Part shown: one piece after another, positions 1-7,350 of the stretch
Layout: every line of letters starts with the position of its first letter
Numbering within the stretch: position 1 is the first letter of the stretch
Assembly (NCBI GenBank): GCA_902774025.1
Contig: CACYGY010000015.1
Location: 1 to 50,291 of the forward strand
Direction: 5' to 3'
Source: an uncultured Eubacteriales bacterium
Lineage (GTDB): Bacteria > Bacillota > Clostridia > Christensenellales > Aristaeellaceae
Length of the DNA: 50,291 bases
Made by a program: the position numbers and the translations under genes
The notes under the pieces: model-generated
What the model saw: only the letters and a program-made list of their open reading frames with translations
Told to the model about the DNA's origin: nothing
Database searches by the model: none

Positions 1-636
1 CCCATGGAGGATAAGATTATACCTTTTCTCCTGAACAAACAAGCTGTACGCATTGAGCCTGACGGAACTCTGCGCCCGATCGGCAGACCCAAACTCATGG
101 GTGCCGCGGACGTTGACATTGTCAGAACCTATAACAGCGAAATCAGAGGGATACTGAACTACTACAACATGGCGGGTAACTATTACCTGCTTGCACAGTT
201 CAGATACCTCATGGAACGCAGCTGTCTTTACACTCTTGCCAGAAAACACAACAAAAGCGCCAGGCAAATCATAGAAATGTATCGTGGCGGTCATTCATGG
301 TCTATACCTTACAGAACGAAAACAGGCGAAAAGAAGGCTGAAATCGTTACGCTCAATCAATGCAAACGTGCTCATGATGGCAACGTGGACTGCATTCGTG
401 AATATCAGCCTTACACCAGGAAAGAACTCTGGTGGCGCATTGCGAAGAACAAATGCGAATGCTGCGGGGTGCTTTCAGAGAAACACTGCAAAGTATTTAC
501 TGTCAGGCGGCTCAAGGATTTGGGCGCGGCTCCATGGGAAGTACTCATGAAGAGCATGAGGCGCAAAACCCTCATCGTCTGCCCGGCCTGTTTCAACCTC
601 ATCAACAGCTCCATTTCTGAAGGTGATCAAAACTGA
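1..636 (+). CDS. ltrA: Group II intron reverse transcriptase/maturase, C-terminal part (5' end outside window)
   Basis: The frame is open to the left edge, so this is the end of a longer protein and the ATG at 4 is probably internal. The visible part has the maturase domain X signature (YNSEIRGILNYYN, then LARKHNKSARQI), which binds intron RNA and promotes splicing. It is followed by a cysteine-rich tail with two CxxC pairs (CECC and CPAC), the layout of the HNH-type endonuclease domain of bacterial intron-encoded proteins. The histidines expected around the usual 'VHH' and 'CxxCHxxLH' positions are replaced (KVFTV and CPACFNLIN), so DNA cleavage by this domain looks lost while the zinc-binding cysteines remain. 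Domain V of the intron RNA starts five bases after the stop. The family call is firm; loss of the nuclease activity is inferred from the missing histidines. Confidence 0.93.
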   Translation, partial: PMEDKIIPFLLNKQAVRIEPDGTLRPIGRPKLMGAADVDIVRTYNSEIRGILNYYNMAGNYYLLAQFRYLMERSCLYTLARKHNKSARQIIEMYRGGHSWSIPYRTKTGEKKAEIVTLNQCKRAHDGNVDCIREYQPYTRKELWWRIAKNKCECCGVLSEKHCKVFTVRRLKDLGAAPWEVLMKSMRRKTLIVCPACFNLINSSISEGDQN

Positions 637-640
637 TGGA

Positions 641-674
641 GAGCCGTATGCATTGAGAGATGCCCGTACGGTTC
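641..674 (+). ncRNA. Group II intron domain V
   Basis: A 34-nt hairpin beginning GAGCCGTATGC and ending CCGTACGGTTC. The lower arms GAGCCGTA/TACGGTTC pair, the upper arms GCAT/ATGC pair, and the two-base bulge sits at the expected place. This is the catalytic core hairpin of a group II intron and it retains the AGC triad at its base. It lies directly after the maturase gene, as in other bacterial introns. Confidence 0.92.
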
Positions 675-781
675 GGGGAGAGGCATTGGGAAACCTGTTT
701 GGCTTATGTCAAATAAGGCGCCCTTTGCCTTGGGAAACCTGTTTGGCTTATGTCAAATAAGGCGCCCTTTGCCTACTCCAT
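675..781 (+). other. Group II intron domain VI and predicted intron 3' end
   Basis: The 5' arm GGAGAGGCA (677-685) pairs with TGCCTACTCC (770-779). One A at 775 is left unpaired on the 3' arm, the expected branch-point adenosine. The intron would end at about 781 with the usual ...ACTCCAT. The distal part of the domain holds two copies of a 44-bp sequence, making it far larger than the usual domain VI of about 40 nt. The branch point and 3' end are inferred from pairing only. Confidence 0.7.
686..773 (+). repeat. Perfect 44-bp tandem duplication inside intron domain VI
   Basis: The 44 bases at 686-729 are repeated exactly at 730-773 (starting TTGGGAAACCTGTTTGG). The duplication lies between the two paired arms of domain VI, so it lengthens the distal loop and leaves the branch-point helix intact. 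Perfect identity suggests a recent event or an assembly artefact. Confidence 0.95.
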
Positions 782-795
782 TTTTGTAATCAGAA

Positions 796-827
796 ACAGC
801 GGGCCCTCGTCAGGTCCGCTGTTTTTT
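796..827 (+). terminator. Rho-independent terminator downstream of the intron
   Basis: ACAGCGGGCC (796-805) pairs with GGTCCGCTGT (813-822) with a single G-U pair, and a T run follows. It sits 15 bp after the predicted intron 3' end and probably belongs to the gene or transcript into which the intron inserted. Confidence 0.85.
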
Positions 828-838
828 CATCGTGACTG

Positions 839-858
839 AAACCCGGAAGCGCCCGGGG
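839..858 (-). terminator. Weak terminator-like hairpin after the GT28 gene
   Basis: On the minus strand CCCGG and CCGGG flank a 6-nt loop and are followed by TTTC. It begins just past the stop codon at 867. The stem is short and the T run poor, so the assignment is tentative. Confidence 0.35.
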
Positions 859-866
859 ATGATCCG

Positions 867-1985
867 TCATGCCTTTCGGACCTCATCCGCCAGCCCCGCC
901 ACATAGACGGCGATATCCCTGGCGGCGTCAAGGCTGCGGTATGCCCGCTGGGCGGACCGGATCTCCCTGAGCTTCTCCGCACCTCCTGCCAGGAGATCCT
1001 GAATGATCCCGGGCACCTCTGCGGGGGATCTGCAGGGAACACCCAGGTTGTGCTTCTCCATCAGATGCGGATTGTCCCGCTCCTGAGCCAGCAGGGGTCC
1101 GATCATGATCACCGGCACGTTCATGGTCACGGCTTCCAGCAGCGTGTTGGGACTCCCCCGGGCAATGAGCAGGTCGCTCTGTTCCATCTCCCGCTCCATA
1201 TCCGTCACAAAACCCAGAATCGTAACACGCTCCCCGTAGCGCCTGACCAGGGTATGCTGAAGATGGTGATGCATTTCCCGGTTGTGTCCGCAGATCACGG
1301 TCACGGACATGTCCGTATGCTCCAGAACAGCCTCCGCATAGGCGCCGAGCCTGCCGGCCCCGTCACCGCCGCCCATCAGCAGGCACCGGAGCGTCCTCGA
1401 CCCGTCATAGCTCTTTTCTTCCGCACTTCTGGCCGCCTCCGTGAAGCTGCTTCGAACGGGGAAACGCAGCAGCTTCAGCTTTTCCGGAGGCATCCCCTGT
1501 TTCAGGCTGGCCTCATAGGCCTCCCGGGAGGGACAGATGGTCATGTAGGCCCGCCGGTTGCACCATGTGCTGTGAATGTTCACCACATCGGCCTGCAGCA
1601 CCACTAGGGGTATGTTCAGGCCATGTCTTCTCATGACCATGGTCAGCATGGTGTTGAAAAGGGAATGCACCGTCAGAATCAGATCCGGCTGAAAGGAGCG
1701 GACCTGCTTGAGAAAGCGGAAACTGGACAGGCAGGTGGACACGCTGACTTTCTGATGGAGCGCCTTGGTGATCTTCCATGCGGCGTTGTACATATGCGGC
1801 GTATAACGGCACATCAGCCCGTACTTGTGCGCGATGCTCACCCCTGTCCGGCCCATCAGCTCAAATCCGTCGATGACCCTGACTTCCAGATCCGGCATAC
1901 GCGAAAACTGCTCTGCGAGAGCGTCCGAAATGGAACGATGCCCCGCCCCGGTGTAGGCGGAGGTAATCAACATTATCTTCTTCAT
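867..1985 (-). CDS. GT28-type glycosyltransferase, MGDG synthase / processive diacylglycerol glucosyltransferase family
   Basis: A 372-residue protein. The N-terminal SAYTGAGHRS (residues 9-18) is the acceptor-binding loop of the MGDG synthase/UgtP family, and the C-terminal half has the GT28 donor-binding features (GGGDGAG near 206; ARGSPNTLLEA near 276). Members are membrane-associated and transfer glucose or galactose from the UDP-sugar to diacylglycerol, giving glycolipids or lipoteichoic acid anchors. The exact sugar and acceptor cannot be read from the sequence; a peptidoglycan or other lipid acceptor is possible. The ATG at 1985 follows a GGAG site. It lies 102 bp downstream of a GT4 glycosyltransferase on the same strand and probably shares its transcript. 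Confidence 0.85.
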   Translation of the reverse strand: MKKIMLITSAYTGAGHRSISDALAEQFSRMPDLEVRVIDGFELMGRTGVSIAHKYGLMCRYTPHMYNAAWKITKALHQKVSVSTCLSSFRFLKQVRSFQPDLILTVHSLFNTMLTMVMRRHGLNIPLVVLQADVVNIHSTWCNRRAYMTICPSREAYEASLKQGMPPEKLKLLRFPVRSSFTEAARSAEEKSYDGSRTLRCLLMGGGDGAGRLGAYAEAVLEHTDMSVTVICGHNREMHHHLQHTLVRRYGERVTILGFVTDMEREMEQSDLLIARGSPNTLLEAVTMNVPVIMIGPLLAQERDNPHLMEKHNLGVPCRSPAEVPGIIQDLLAGGAEKLREIRSAQRAYRSLDAARDIAVYVAGLADEVRKA

Positions 1986-2087
1986 CGCGAGTTCTCCGTC
2001 CGTTCGATCGTGCTCATGGCGTTCGTCTTTCCGGGTTCGTCCGGTTTCCTCATCGGGAGATCCGCCTTCTTCCGCGGGTACCGTCCT

Positions 2088-3239
2088 TCAGGTCTGCTGC
2101 AGAACCTCTTCATACAGCGCACAGATATTGTCCACAAACCGCTCCTCGCTGAACGCCCCGATCCGTTCAAGGGCGTTTTTCCGCATACGGCTTTTCATCT
2201 CCGGATCCAGCAGAATCCCGCTCACCGCCTCCACGAACTCTTCCTCTGTCCGGTAGATCCTGCCGTTTTCTCCGTCCGAAAGCACACCCAGCAGACTTTC
2301 GTCCGCCCGGCAGACCAGAGGCAGGCCCTGGGCCATGGCTTCCAGATAGGAAAGACTGTGCACCTCAAAGGTGGAAGCGGACACGAAGACATCCCCCATG
2401 GCGTAATACCGGTACACCTCATCCGGCGGGACCTGGCCCGTCATGCGGATCCGATCCGTCATTCCCATCTGTTCCGACAGGTTTTTCAGATGCTCCCGGT
2501 CCGGTCCGTCGCCCACGATGATCATCTGCACCTTCGGCACACGCCGCACAAGAGCGGGCATAAACCGGATCATCTCCTCAATGTTCTTCTCCCTGCTCAG
2601 CCGGCTGATCATCACCAGGGTACACCCGTTGTCCTCCATCTCCCACTGCCTGAAAAGCGCCTCCTTTTCCCCGGGGGTTACGGGTTTCTGGTACCGCTCC
2701 AGGGGAATACCGTTGGGAATCACGGTGATTCTGTCCCGGACGTGTTTCAGCTGGAGAAAGTGCTCCGCCTTATAGGAGGGAGCGATCACCTTCGTGGCGG
2801 GCCGGTAAACCATCCAGCCCCAGCCGGTCATGATCTTCCGGACCGGAAGCGTATCCCGGAAGCGGCCGAAGAGAAAATGAGCATAGTCCGTATGGGTGGT
2901 CATCACCAGGGGCGAATGGGTCTTCTTCGCCAGATGATAGGCCATGCGGGCAATGGAGCCTTCCGTATGCAGATGGATGATATCCGGCTTCCATGCCCGC
3001 AGTTCATCCAGAAGCGGGTCATGATGGGCAAAACTGATGCGCACATCCGGGTAAAAACCGGATTTTGTGGAACGTATGAAATAGTGATCCCCGTCCCGGA
3101 AGGATTTTCTTTTATTGGAAAGCGCCAGAACCCTGACCTCGTTTCCCCGGGCGCGAAGGCCGTTTGCCATGGCCATCACCACGTTGGATACTCCGTTGTG
3201 CTGATACACAAAGCTGTCCGACGCTATCAGAATCTTCAT
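2088..3239 (-). CDS. GT4 glycosyltransferase, diacylglycerol alpha-glucosyltransferase-like
   Basis: A 383-residue retaining glycosyltransferase of the GT-B fold. It begins MKILIASDSF with the glycine-rich acceptor loop HNGVSNV near residue 14. The C-terminal domain carries SRLSREKN, a GDGPDR donor-site loop and the EX7E motif (EVHSLSYLE) before AMAQGLPLV. These features fit the family of 1,2-diacylglycerol 3-alpha-glucosyltransferases and phosphatidylinositol mannosyltransferases. With the GT28 enzyme downstream, a two-step membrane glycolipid pathway is a reasonable inference. The frame stays open upstream to 3563, but the ATG at 3239 is preceded by GAGGAGAGGA and is the first residue of the conserved domain. 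Confidence 0.85.
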   Translation of the reverse strand: MKILIASDSFVYQHNGVSNVVMAMANGLRARGNEVRVLALSNKRKSFRDGDHYFIRSTKSGFYPDVRISFAHHDPLLDELRAWKPDIIHLHTEGSIARMAYHLAKKTHSPLVMTTHTDYAHFLFGRFRDTLPVRKIMTGWGWMVYRPATKVIAPSYKAEHFLQLKHVRDRITVIPNGIPLERYQKPVTPGEKEALFRQWEMEDNGCTLVMISRLSREKNIEEMIRFMPALVRRVPKVQMIIVGDGPDREHLKNLSEQMGMTDRIRMTGQVPPDEVYRYYAMGDVFVSASTFEVHSLSYLEAMAQGLPLVCRADESLLGVLSDGENGRIYRTEEEFVEAVSGILLDPEMKSRMRKNALERIGAFSEERFVDNICALYEEVLQQT

Positions 3240-3271
3240 TTCCCACTGTCCTCTCCTCGGGAGTAAGCAGG

Positions 3272-3301
3272 AGTATACCATAAAACGGAAATGCCTGTAA
3301 A
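3272..3301 (-). promoter_or_regulatory. Sigma-A type promoter for the glycosyltransferase pair
   Basis: On the minus strand TTTACA, an 18-bp spacer and TATACT lie 33 bp upstream of the GT4 start codon. This placement also excludes the upstream alternative starts. Confidence 0.65.
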
Positions 3302-3435
3302 CGACAGTCCACACCGGTATGCCCGCCCGGCACGTTCTGCTCCGTTCCCCTCCGGAAAAGGTTGAAAGGAAAAGTGAGCACCCATGGGTGTTTCCTGACG
3401 GTTGATTATTCCGAAAAAAGTGAAACATCTCTCCA

Positions 3436-3464
3436 TTGCGTCCTTCCCGCTCCGGGGCTATGAT
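3436..3464 (+). promoter_or_regulatory. Promoter for the XRE/ABC exporter operon
   Basis: TTGCGT, a 17-bp spacer and TATGAT end 18 bp before the XRE start codon. The very short leader makes 3483 the only sensible start. The promoter is on the opposite strand from the glycosyltransferase promoter, so the two operons diverge. Confidence 0.55.
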
Positions 3465-3482
3465 GGAGCCGGGGTGAGAACG

Positions 3483-4598
3483 ATGAAAGAAATCAATCTT
3501 GGTCAGATCCTGATTGAGCAGCGTCACAGGAAAGGCATCACGCAGGATGAGCTGGCCGCTCATGTCGGTGTGTCCAAGGGGGCGGTTTCCAAATGGGAAA
3601 CCGGCTCTTCCCTGCCGGACATTTCCCTTCTGCCCCGTCTGGCATCCTATTTTGACATCAGCGTGGATGATCTGATCGGATACAGGCCCCGGATGGAAAA
3701 GGACAGCATCCGGAAACTGTACATCCGTCTGTCAAGGGACTTTTCCGCCCTTCCCTTTGACCGGGTTCTGGCGGAATGCCTGGAAACGGGAAAGAAATAC
3801 TACTCCTGCTATCCCCTCCTCCTCGCTCTGGGTACCCTCCTGATCAATCACACGTCCCAGACCCCCTCTCCCGGTCAGGTTACGGAGATGATCGGGAAAG
3901 CCCTGGAATGGTTTCAGCGTGTCAGGACCATGGCGGACGAGCCGAAACTGCGAAAGGAGGCCCTGCATCTGGAATCCCTGTGCCTGCTTCATCTTCAGCG
4001 CCCCGCCCAGGTGATCGACATTCTGGAGCCGGATGGGCTTCAGACGGGCTCCGCGGAACCCCTGCTGGCCATGGCGTATCAGATGACCGGCAATGACCGG
4101 GAAGCCGGGAAAATCCTTCAGGCGGGCATTTACAGGGAAGTCATGAACCTTTTCAGTCTCTTCCAGTCGTATCTGTCGCTGTGCGGGAAGGATGCCTGGC
4201 ATTTTTCGGAAACCTGCCAGCGCCTTTCCCGTCTTGTGGACGCCTTTCATGTGAAATCCCTGCATCCAGGTATCCTTCTGGGCCTCTATATCACCATCGC
4301 CCAGGGATATATGGCCCTGGGGGACACGGAACAGGCCCTGGCCGCTCTCACGCAGTATACAGACCTGGCGCTCAGCGACATCTACCCGCTGCGTCTGCAC
4401 GGGGACCGGTATTTTGACCTTCTGGATACCTGGTTTGACGCGCAGCTTGTGCCGGGTGTCTTCCCGCCCAGGGATGAGGCGCTGATCCGCCGCGACATGA
4501 CGCAGGCTCTCAGTGAAAACCCCGCTTTCCAGCCTCTGCGGGAAGATCCCCGTTTTCAGCATATGGTGGACAGACTGAGGACAAATGAGGAGGCATGA
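3483..4598 (+). CDS. XRE-family transcriptional regulator with a C-terminal helical (TPR-like) region
   Basis: 371 residues. Residues 1-65 are a helix-turn-helix of the Cro/CI (HTH_3) type with the hallmark VSKGAVSKWETGSSLPDISL. The remaining ~300 residues are helical and leucine-rich, with TPR-like stretches (LALGTLLINH, MAYQMTGNDREAGKIL, IAQGYMALGDTEQALAAL). Such proteins regulate adjacent transporters in Firmicutes, often in response to a peptide or small molecule bound by the C-terminal part. The gene is the first of three with an ABC ATPase and permease four bases downstream, so it probably controls that exporter. The effector is unknown. Confidence 0.85.
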   Translation: MKEINLGQILIEQRHRKGITQDELAAHVGVSKGAVSKWETGSSLPDISLLPRLASYFDISVDDLIGYRPRMEKDSIRKLYIRLSRDFSALPFDRVLAECLETGKKYYSCYPLLLALGTLLINHTSQTPSPGQVTEMIGKALEWFQRVRTMADEPKLRKEALHLESLCLLHLQRPAQVIDILEPDGLQTGSAEPLLAMAYQMTGNDREAGKILQAGIYREVMNLFSLFQSYLSLCGKDAWHFSETCQRLSRLVDAFHVKSLHPGILLGLYITIAQGYMALGDTEQALAALTQYTDLALSDIYPLRLHGDRYFDLLDTWFDAQLVPGVFPPRDEALIRRDMTQALSENPAFQPLREDPRFQHMVDRLRTNEEA

Positions 4599-4602
4599 TT
4601 CA

Positions 4603-5520
4603 ATGGAGACGGTGATCACACGGAACCTTTCCAAAACCTACTCCGGGGGCACGGAGGCGCTGAAGGACCTGTCCCTTTCGCTTAAGGAGGGGGAAGTCTT
4701 CGGTTTTCTCGGCCCCAACGGCGCTGGAAAGACAACGACAGTCAGGCTTCTGACCGGTGTCCTCACGCCTTCCGGGGGATCCTGCCAGGTCATGGGCATT
4801 CATCCCGGTGACCGGCCGGAAAAAGTCCACCTTCTCTCCGGAATCATGACGGAGCACGCGCAGATGTATGATCATATGACCGGCATGGAGAACCTGATGT
4901 TCTATGCCGCCGCCTTCGGTCTGGAGAAAGGCGAGGGACAGCGGCGGAGTGAATCCCTGCTCCGGGAGCTGGAACTGACGGAAGAAAGGGACAGGAAACT
5001 GGCAGCCTATTCCACCGGTATGCGGCAGAGACTTTCCCTGGCCCGCGCCCTCCTCCACCGTCCCCGGGTCCTGTTTCTGGATGAGCCCACCTCCGGGCTG
5101 GATCCGGAAAACGTGCAGAATGTCAACCGGATGATCCGCGATCTGGCGCTGAAGGAAGGAATCACCGTTTTCCTCTGCACGCATCAGCTCCGCTACGCCC
5201 AGGAAGTCTGCACCCGTTTCGGGCTGATAGATCAGGGTGTCCTCCTTGCCTCCGGGACGTTGGAACAGCTGCGTGAGGAGGTATTCCCGTCGAAATGCCT
5301 TCACATCCGGGCGGCAAAGGTCCCGGAGGATGCCGGGCTGCTCCCCCGCGGGCCCGGGGAATATGTGGCAGAGATCCATGAAACGGAGGATATCCCGCAT
5401 CTCATCCGGAAAATCGTGGAGGCAGGCGGGGAGATCTATTCCGTCACACTTCCCCGGCCCAGTCTGGAGGAGATCTACTTTGCCCTGACCGCCGGAAGAA
5501 AGGAGGCACAGGTCAGATGA
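4603..5520 (+). CDS. ABC transporter ATP-binding protein (ABC-2/NatA-like)
   Basis: 305 residues. It has Walker A GPNGAGKT (37-44), ABC signature YSTGMRQR, Walker B VLFLDEPTSGLDP, and the H-loop histidine in CTHQ. About 90 residues follow the nucleotide domain, as is usual in ATPases that pair with ABC-2 permeases. It would power export by the next gene's product. The ATG at 4603 is chosen because GAGGAGG lies 10 bp upstream, inside the end of the XRE gene; an in-frame ATG at 4585 lacks such a site. Substrate unknown; drug, sodium or bacteriocin export are family possibilities. Confidence 0.92.
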   Translation: METVITRNLSKTYSGGTEALKDLSLSLKEGEVFGFLGPNGAGKTTTVRLLTGVLTPSGGSCQVMGIHPGDRPEKVHLLSGIMTEHAQMYDHMTGMENLMFYAAAFGLEKGEGQRRSESLLRELELTEERDRKLAAYSTGMRQRLSLARALLHRPRVLFLDEPTSGLDPENVQNVNRMIRDLALKEGITVFLCTHQLRYAQEVCTRFGLIDQGVLLASGTLEQLREEVFPSKCLHIRAAKVPEDAGLLPRGPGEYVAEIHETEDIPHLIRKIVEAGGEIYSVTLPRPSLEEIYFALTAGRKEAQVR

Positions 5521-6305
5521 GAACGGCCATGCGTGCCATGATCCGGAAGGATTTCCGCGGTATTGCCGGCAATCACCGGCTCTTTTCCACCCTTTTTATT
5601 GTGCCCCTGGTACTGACAGTCCTGGTCCCCTCGGTTTTTCAACTCGTCATCCATTTTATGCCCGAGGAAGCGGAGCTTTCGAAATTCCTTGACATGCTGC
5701 CCATAAGCGCCCGTCTGGAAACCCCGGAAGCCACCCTTTCCCACATGATTCTGAACTATGTCCTTCCGGTGTTCTTCCTGCTGATTCCCATCTTCAGTGC
5801 CTCCATCATGGCAGCCAGCGCCTTCGTGGGGGAAAAGGAACGGCACACACTGGAAACGCTGCTTTACTGTCCCCTGACCCTCCGGCAGATCTTTCAGGCA
5901 AAAGTCCTGGCTTCCTTCCTTCTGAGCATGCTTGTCTCCCTGATTTCCTTTCTGGCCATGATCCTGACCGTTGAAACGGAATCGCTTCTCCTGACACGCC
6001 GCCTCCTGCTTCCCAGTGTCAGCTGGCTGCCTGTCATGCTTCTCCTTGCCCCCTCCCTGTCCCTGACAGCCATCACCCTGATCGTGAGGGGATCCGCCAG
6101 GGCCCGGAGCGTGGAGGAATCCCAGCAGGCCGCTGTTTTCCTGATCCTGCCCCTGCTTCTTCTCATCGTCGGGCAGCTTACAGGCATCCTCCTGCTGAAC
6201 GTCTGGATTCTGCTGGGGATCGGCGTTGTGTGCGCCGCCCTGGGCCTGTTCCTTCTGGGCCGCTGCGCCGGACGCTTCACCTTCGAGAGGCTTCTTCAGT
6301 ACTGA
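5517..6305 (+). CDS. ABC-2 type permease
   Basis: 262 residues with about six membrane segments (around 20-45, 80-105, 125-150, 170-190, 205-225 and 230-250). The conserved cytoplasmic GEKERHTLETLLYCPLT after the second helix is typical of NatB/ABC-2 permeases. Its ATG overlaps the stop of the ATPase gene by four bases (ATGA), indicating translational coupling. Together they form a two-component exporter under the upstream XRE gene. Confidence 0.88.
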   Translation: MRTAMRAMIRKDFRGIAGNHRLFSTLFIVPLVLTVLVPSVFQLVIHFMPEEAELSKFLDMLPISARLETPEATLSHMILNYVLPVFFLLIPIFSASIMAASAFVGEKERHTLETLLYCPLTLRQIFQAKVLASFLLSMLVSLISFLAMILTVETESLLLTRRLLLPSVSWLPVMLLLAPSLSLTAITLIVRGSARARSVEESQQAAVFLILPLLLLIVGQLTGILLLNVWILLGIGVVCAALGLFLLGRCAGRFTFERLLQY

Positions 6306-6336
6306 AGGGGATCGGAAACACTTCTGATAAAAACCA

Positions 6337-6381
6337 GGATCCGGCCGGGCCAGGTGGAGGCACGGCCGGGTCCTTCTTCTC
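6337..6381 (+). terminator. Terminator of the XRE/ABC operon
   Basis: GGATCCGGCCG (6337-6347) pairs fully with CGGCCGGGTCC (6363-6373), including one G-U pair, and is followed by TTCTTCT. It lies 31 bp after the permease stop. Confidence 0.75.
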
Positions 6382-6456
6382 TGCGCAGGTTTTCCTGTCC
6401 TGAACTGCCTGGAACAGAGGATGGCACAGCCTCTGCCGGTCCGCATTCCTGCCTGC

Positions 6457-6830
6457 AGGGATGTGATCTCATCCATCTTCTCCCCGCCCCACTCTGTCAC
6501 GTCCCGGATGCCGTCTTCCGTGAAGCGGAGGACCCGGTCGCAGATGCTCAGCGCCGCCCTGCGGTGGGTGACGATCACCACGGTCCTGCAGGTCAGGACG
6601 CGAAGGTTACTCAGCAGGCACTGTTCGTTCCCGTCATCCAGTTCGCCGGCGGATTCATCCAGAAGCAGCACCGGGCGCCGGGAAAACGCTGCCCGGGCGA
6701 TGGCAAGGCGCCGAGTCTGCTCCTCCGAAAGGCCGAAGCCCCGCTCCCAAAGCAGGACGTCGGGATCGTCCACAAATTCATCCGCGCAGGCAATTTCCAG
6801 TGCCCTTTGGAGTCTGCCCTCATCCCGGGC
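6457..6830 (-). pseudogene. Decayed ABC exporter nucleotide-binding domain (C-terminal half)
   Basis: The minus-strand frame reads as the second half of an ABC exporter ATPase. It has GLSEEQTRRLAIARA where LSGGQ(R)QRIAIARA is usual, PVLLLDESAGELDD for Walker B and the D-loop, and VIVTHRRAALSICDRVL for the H-loop. There is no Walker A and no transmembrane domain, the signature is degenerate, and the frame does not stop where the domain should end but runs on antisense through the permease gene. I read it as a remnant of an MsbA/CydC-like exporter; expression of a truncated protein cannot be excluded. Confidence 0.6.
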
Positions 6831-7251
6831 GGCTCCGGGAGACGGCGGGGCAGCGGCGCTTTTTTTCTCCGTCTCCTTCACCCGCAGCCCGGAACTTCTC
6901 TCATGGTGATGGACCAGATGCTTCTTCATCCGGACCGGGAAAGGGAACGGCGGAATGATACCATATCCGAAGGCCCCGTCCATGAGATCAGGCGGTCCGA
7001 ACAGGCCCGATGCGCTCTTCCTTCACGGAAAAGGAAAGGATTCTGCTGCGGCAGACGGGGACAGGGCATGAGATGAATGGCTTTCCCGTCCGTCACTCAG
7101 ACCGCTTCCCATGCATTCATCCCTCCCCACCCCAGGATCTTCACATCCGGCAGGGGCATGCGTGCTCTTTTTTCCGTCTGCCCCATCCGTGGTCCGTTGT
7201 TCCGGATTTCCCACGGGCCCTCATTCTTCACAGAGACTCCGCCTTTTCCCG
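6831..7251. other. Non-coding stretch, no supported gene
   Basis: GC-rich sequence between the ABC remnant and the HD-GYP promoter. Open frames here have low-complexity, proline/arginine/serine-rich translations, no ribosome binding site and no recognisable domain. Confidence 0.5.
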
Positions 7252-7279
7252 TTGCAAATCAGGAAGATCATGGTAGAAT
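7252..7279 (+). promoter_or_regulatory. Promoter for the HD-GYP/GGDEF gene
   Basis: TTGCAA, a 16-bp spacer and TAGAAT end about 70 bp before the ATG at 7351. The -10 element falls inside the upstream open frame, which argues against starts at 7111 or 7270. No c-di-GMP riboswitch was recognised in the leader. Confidence 0.55.
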
Positions 7280-7350
7280 ACGGGGCAGATTGTGGTCGTG
7301 TTTCCGTGATGGTTCCTGAACGACCTGCCTTCCTGAGATGGGAGAAACAG

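Noticed and set aside
5475..6983. A 502-codon minus-strand open frame joining the ABC remnant to the antisense of the permease
   Set aside because: Only the part at 6457-6830 is ABC-like. The rest is the shadow of the plus-strand permease, so it is not one gene.
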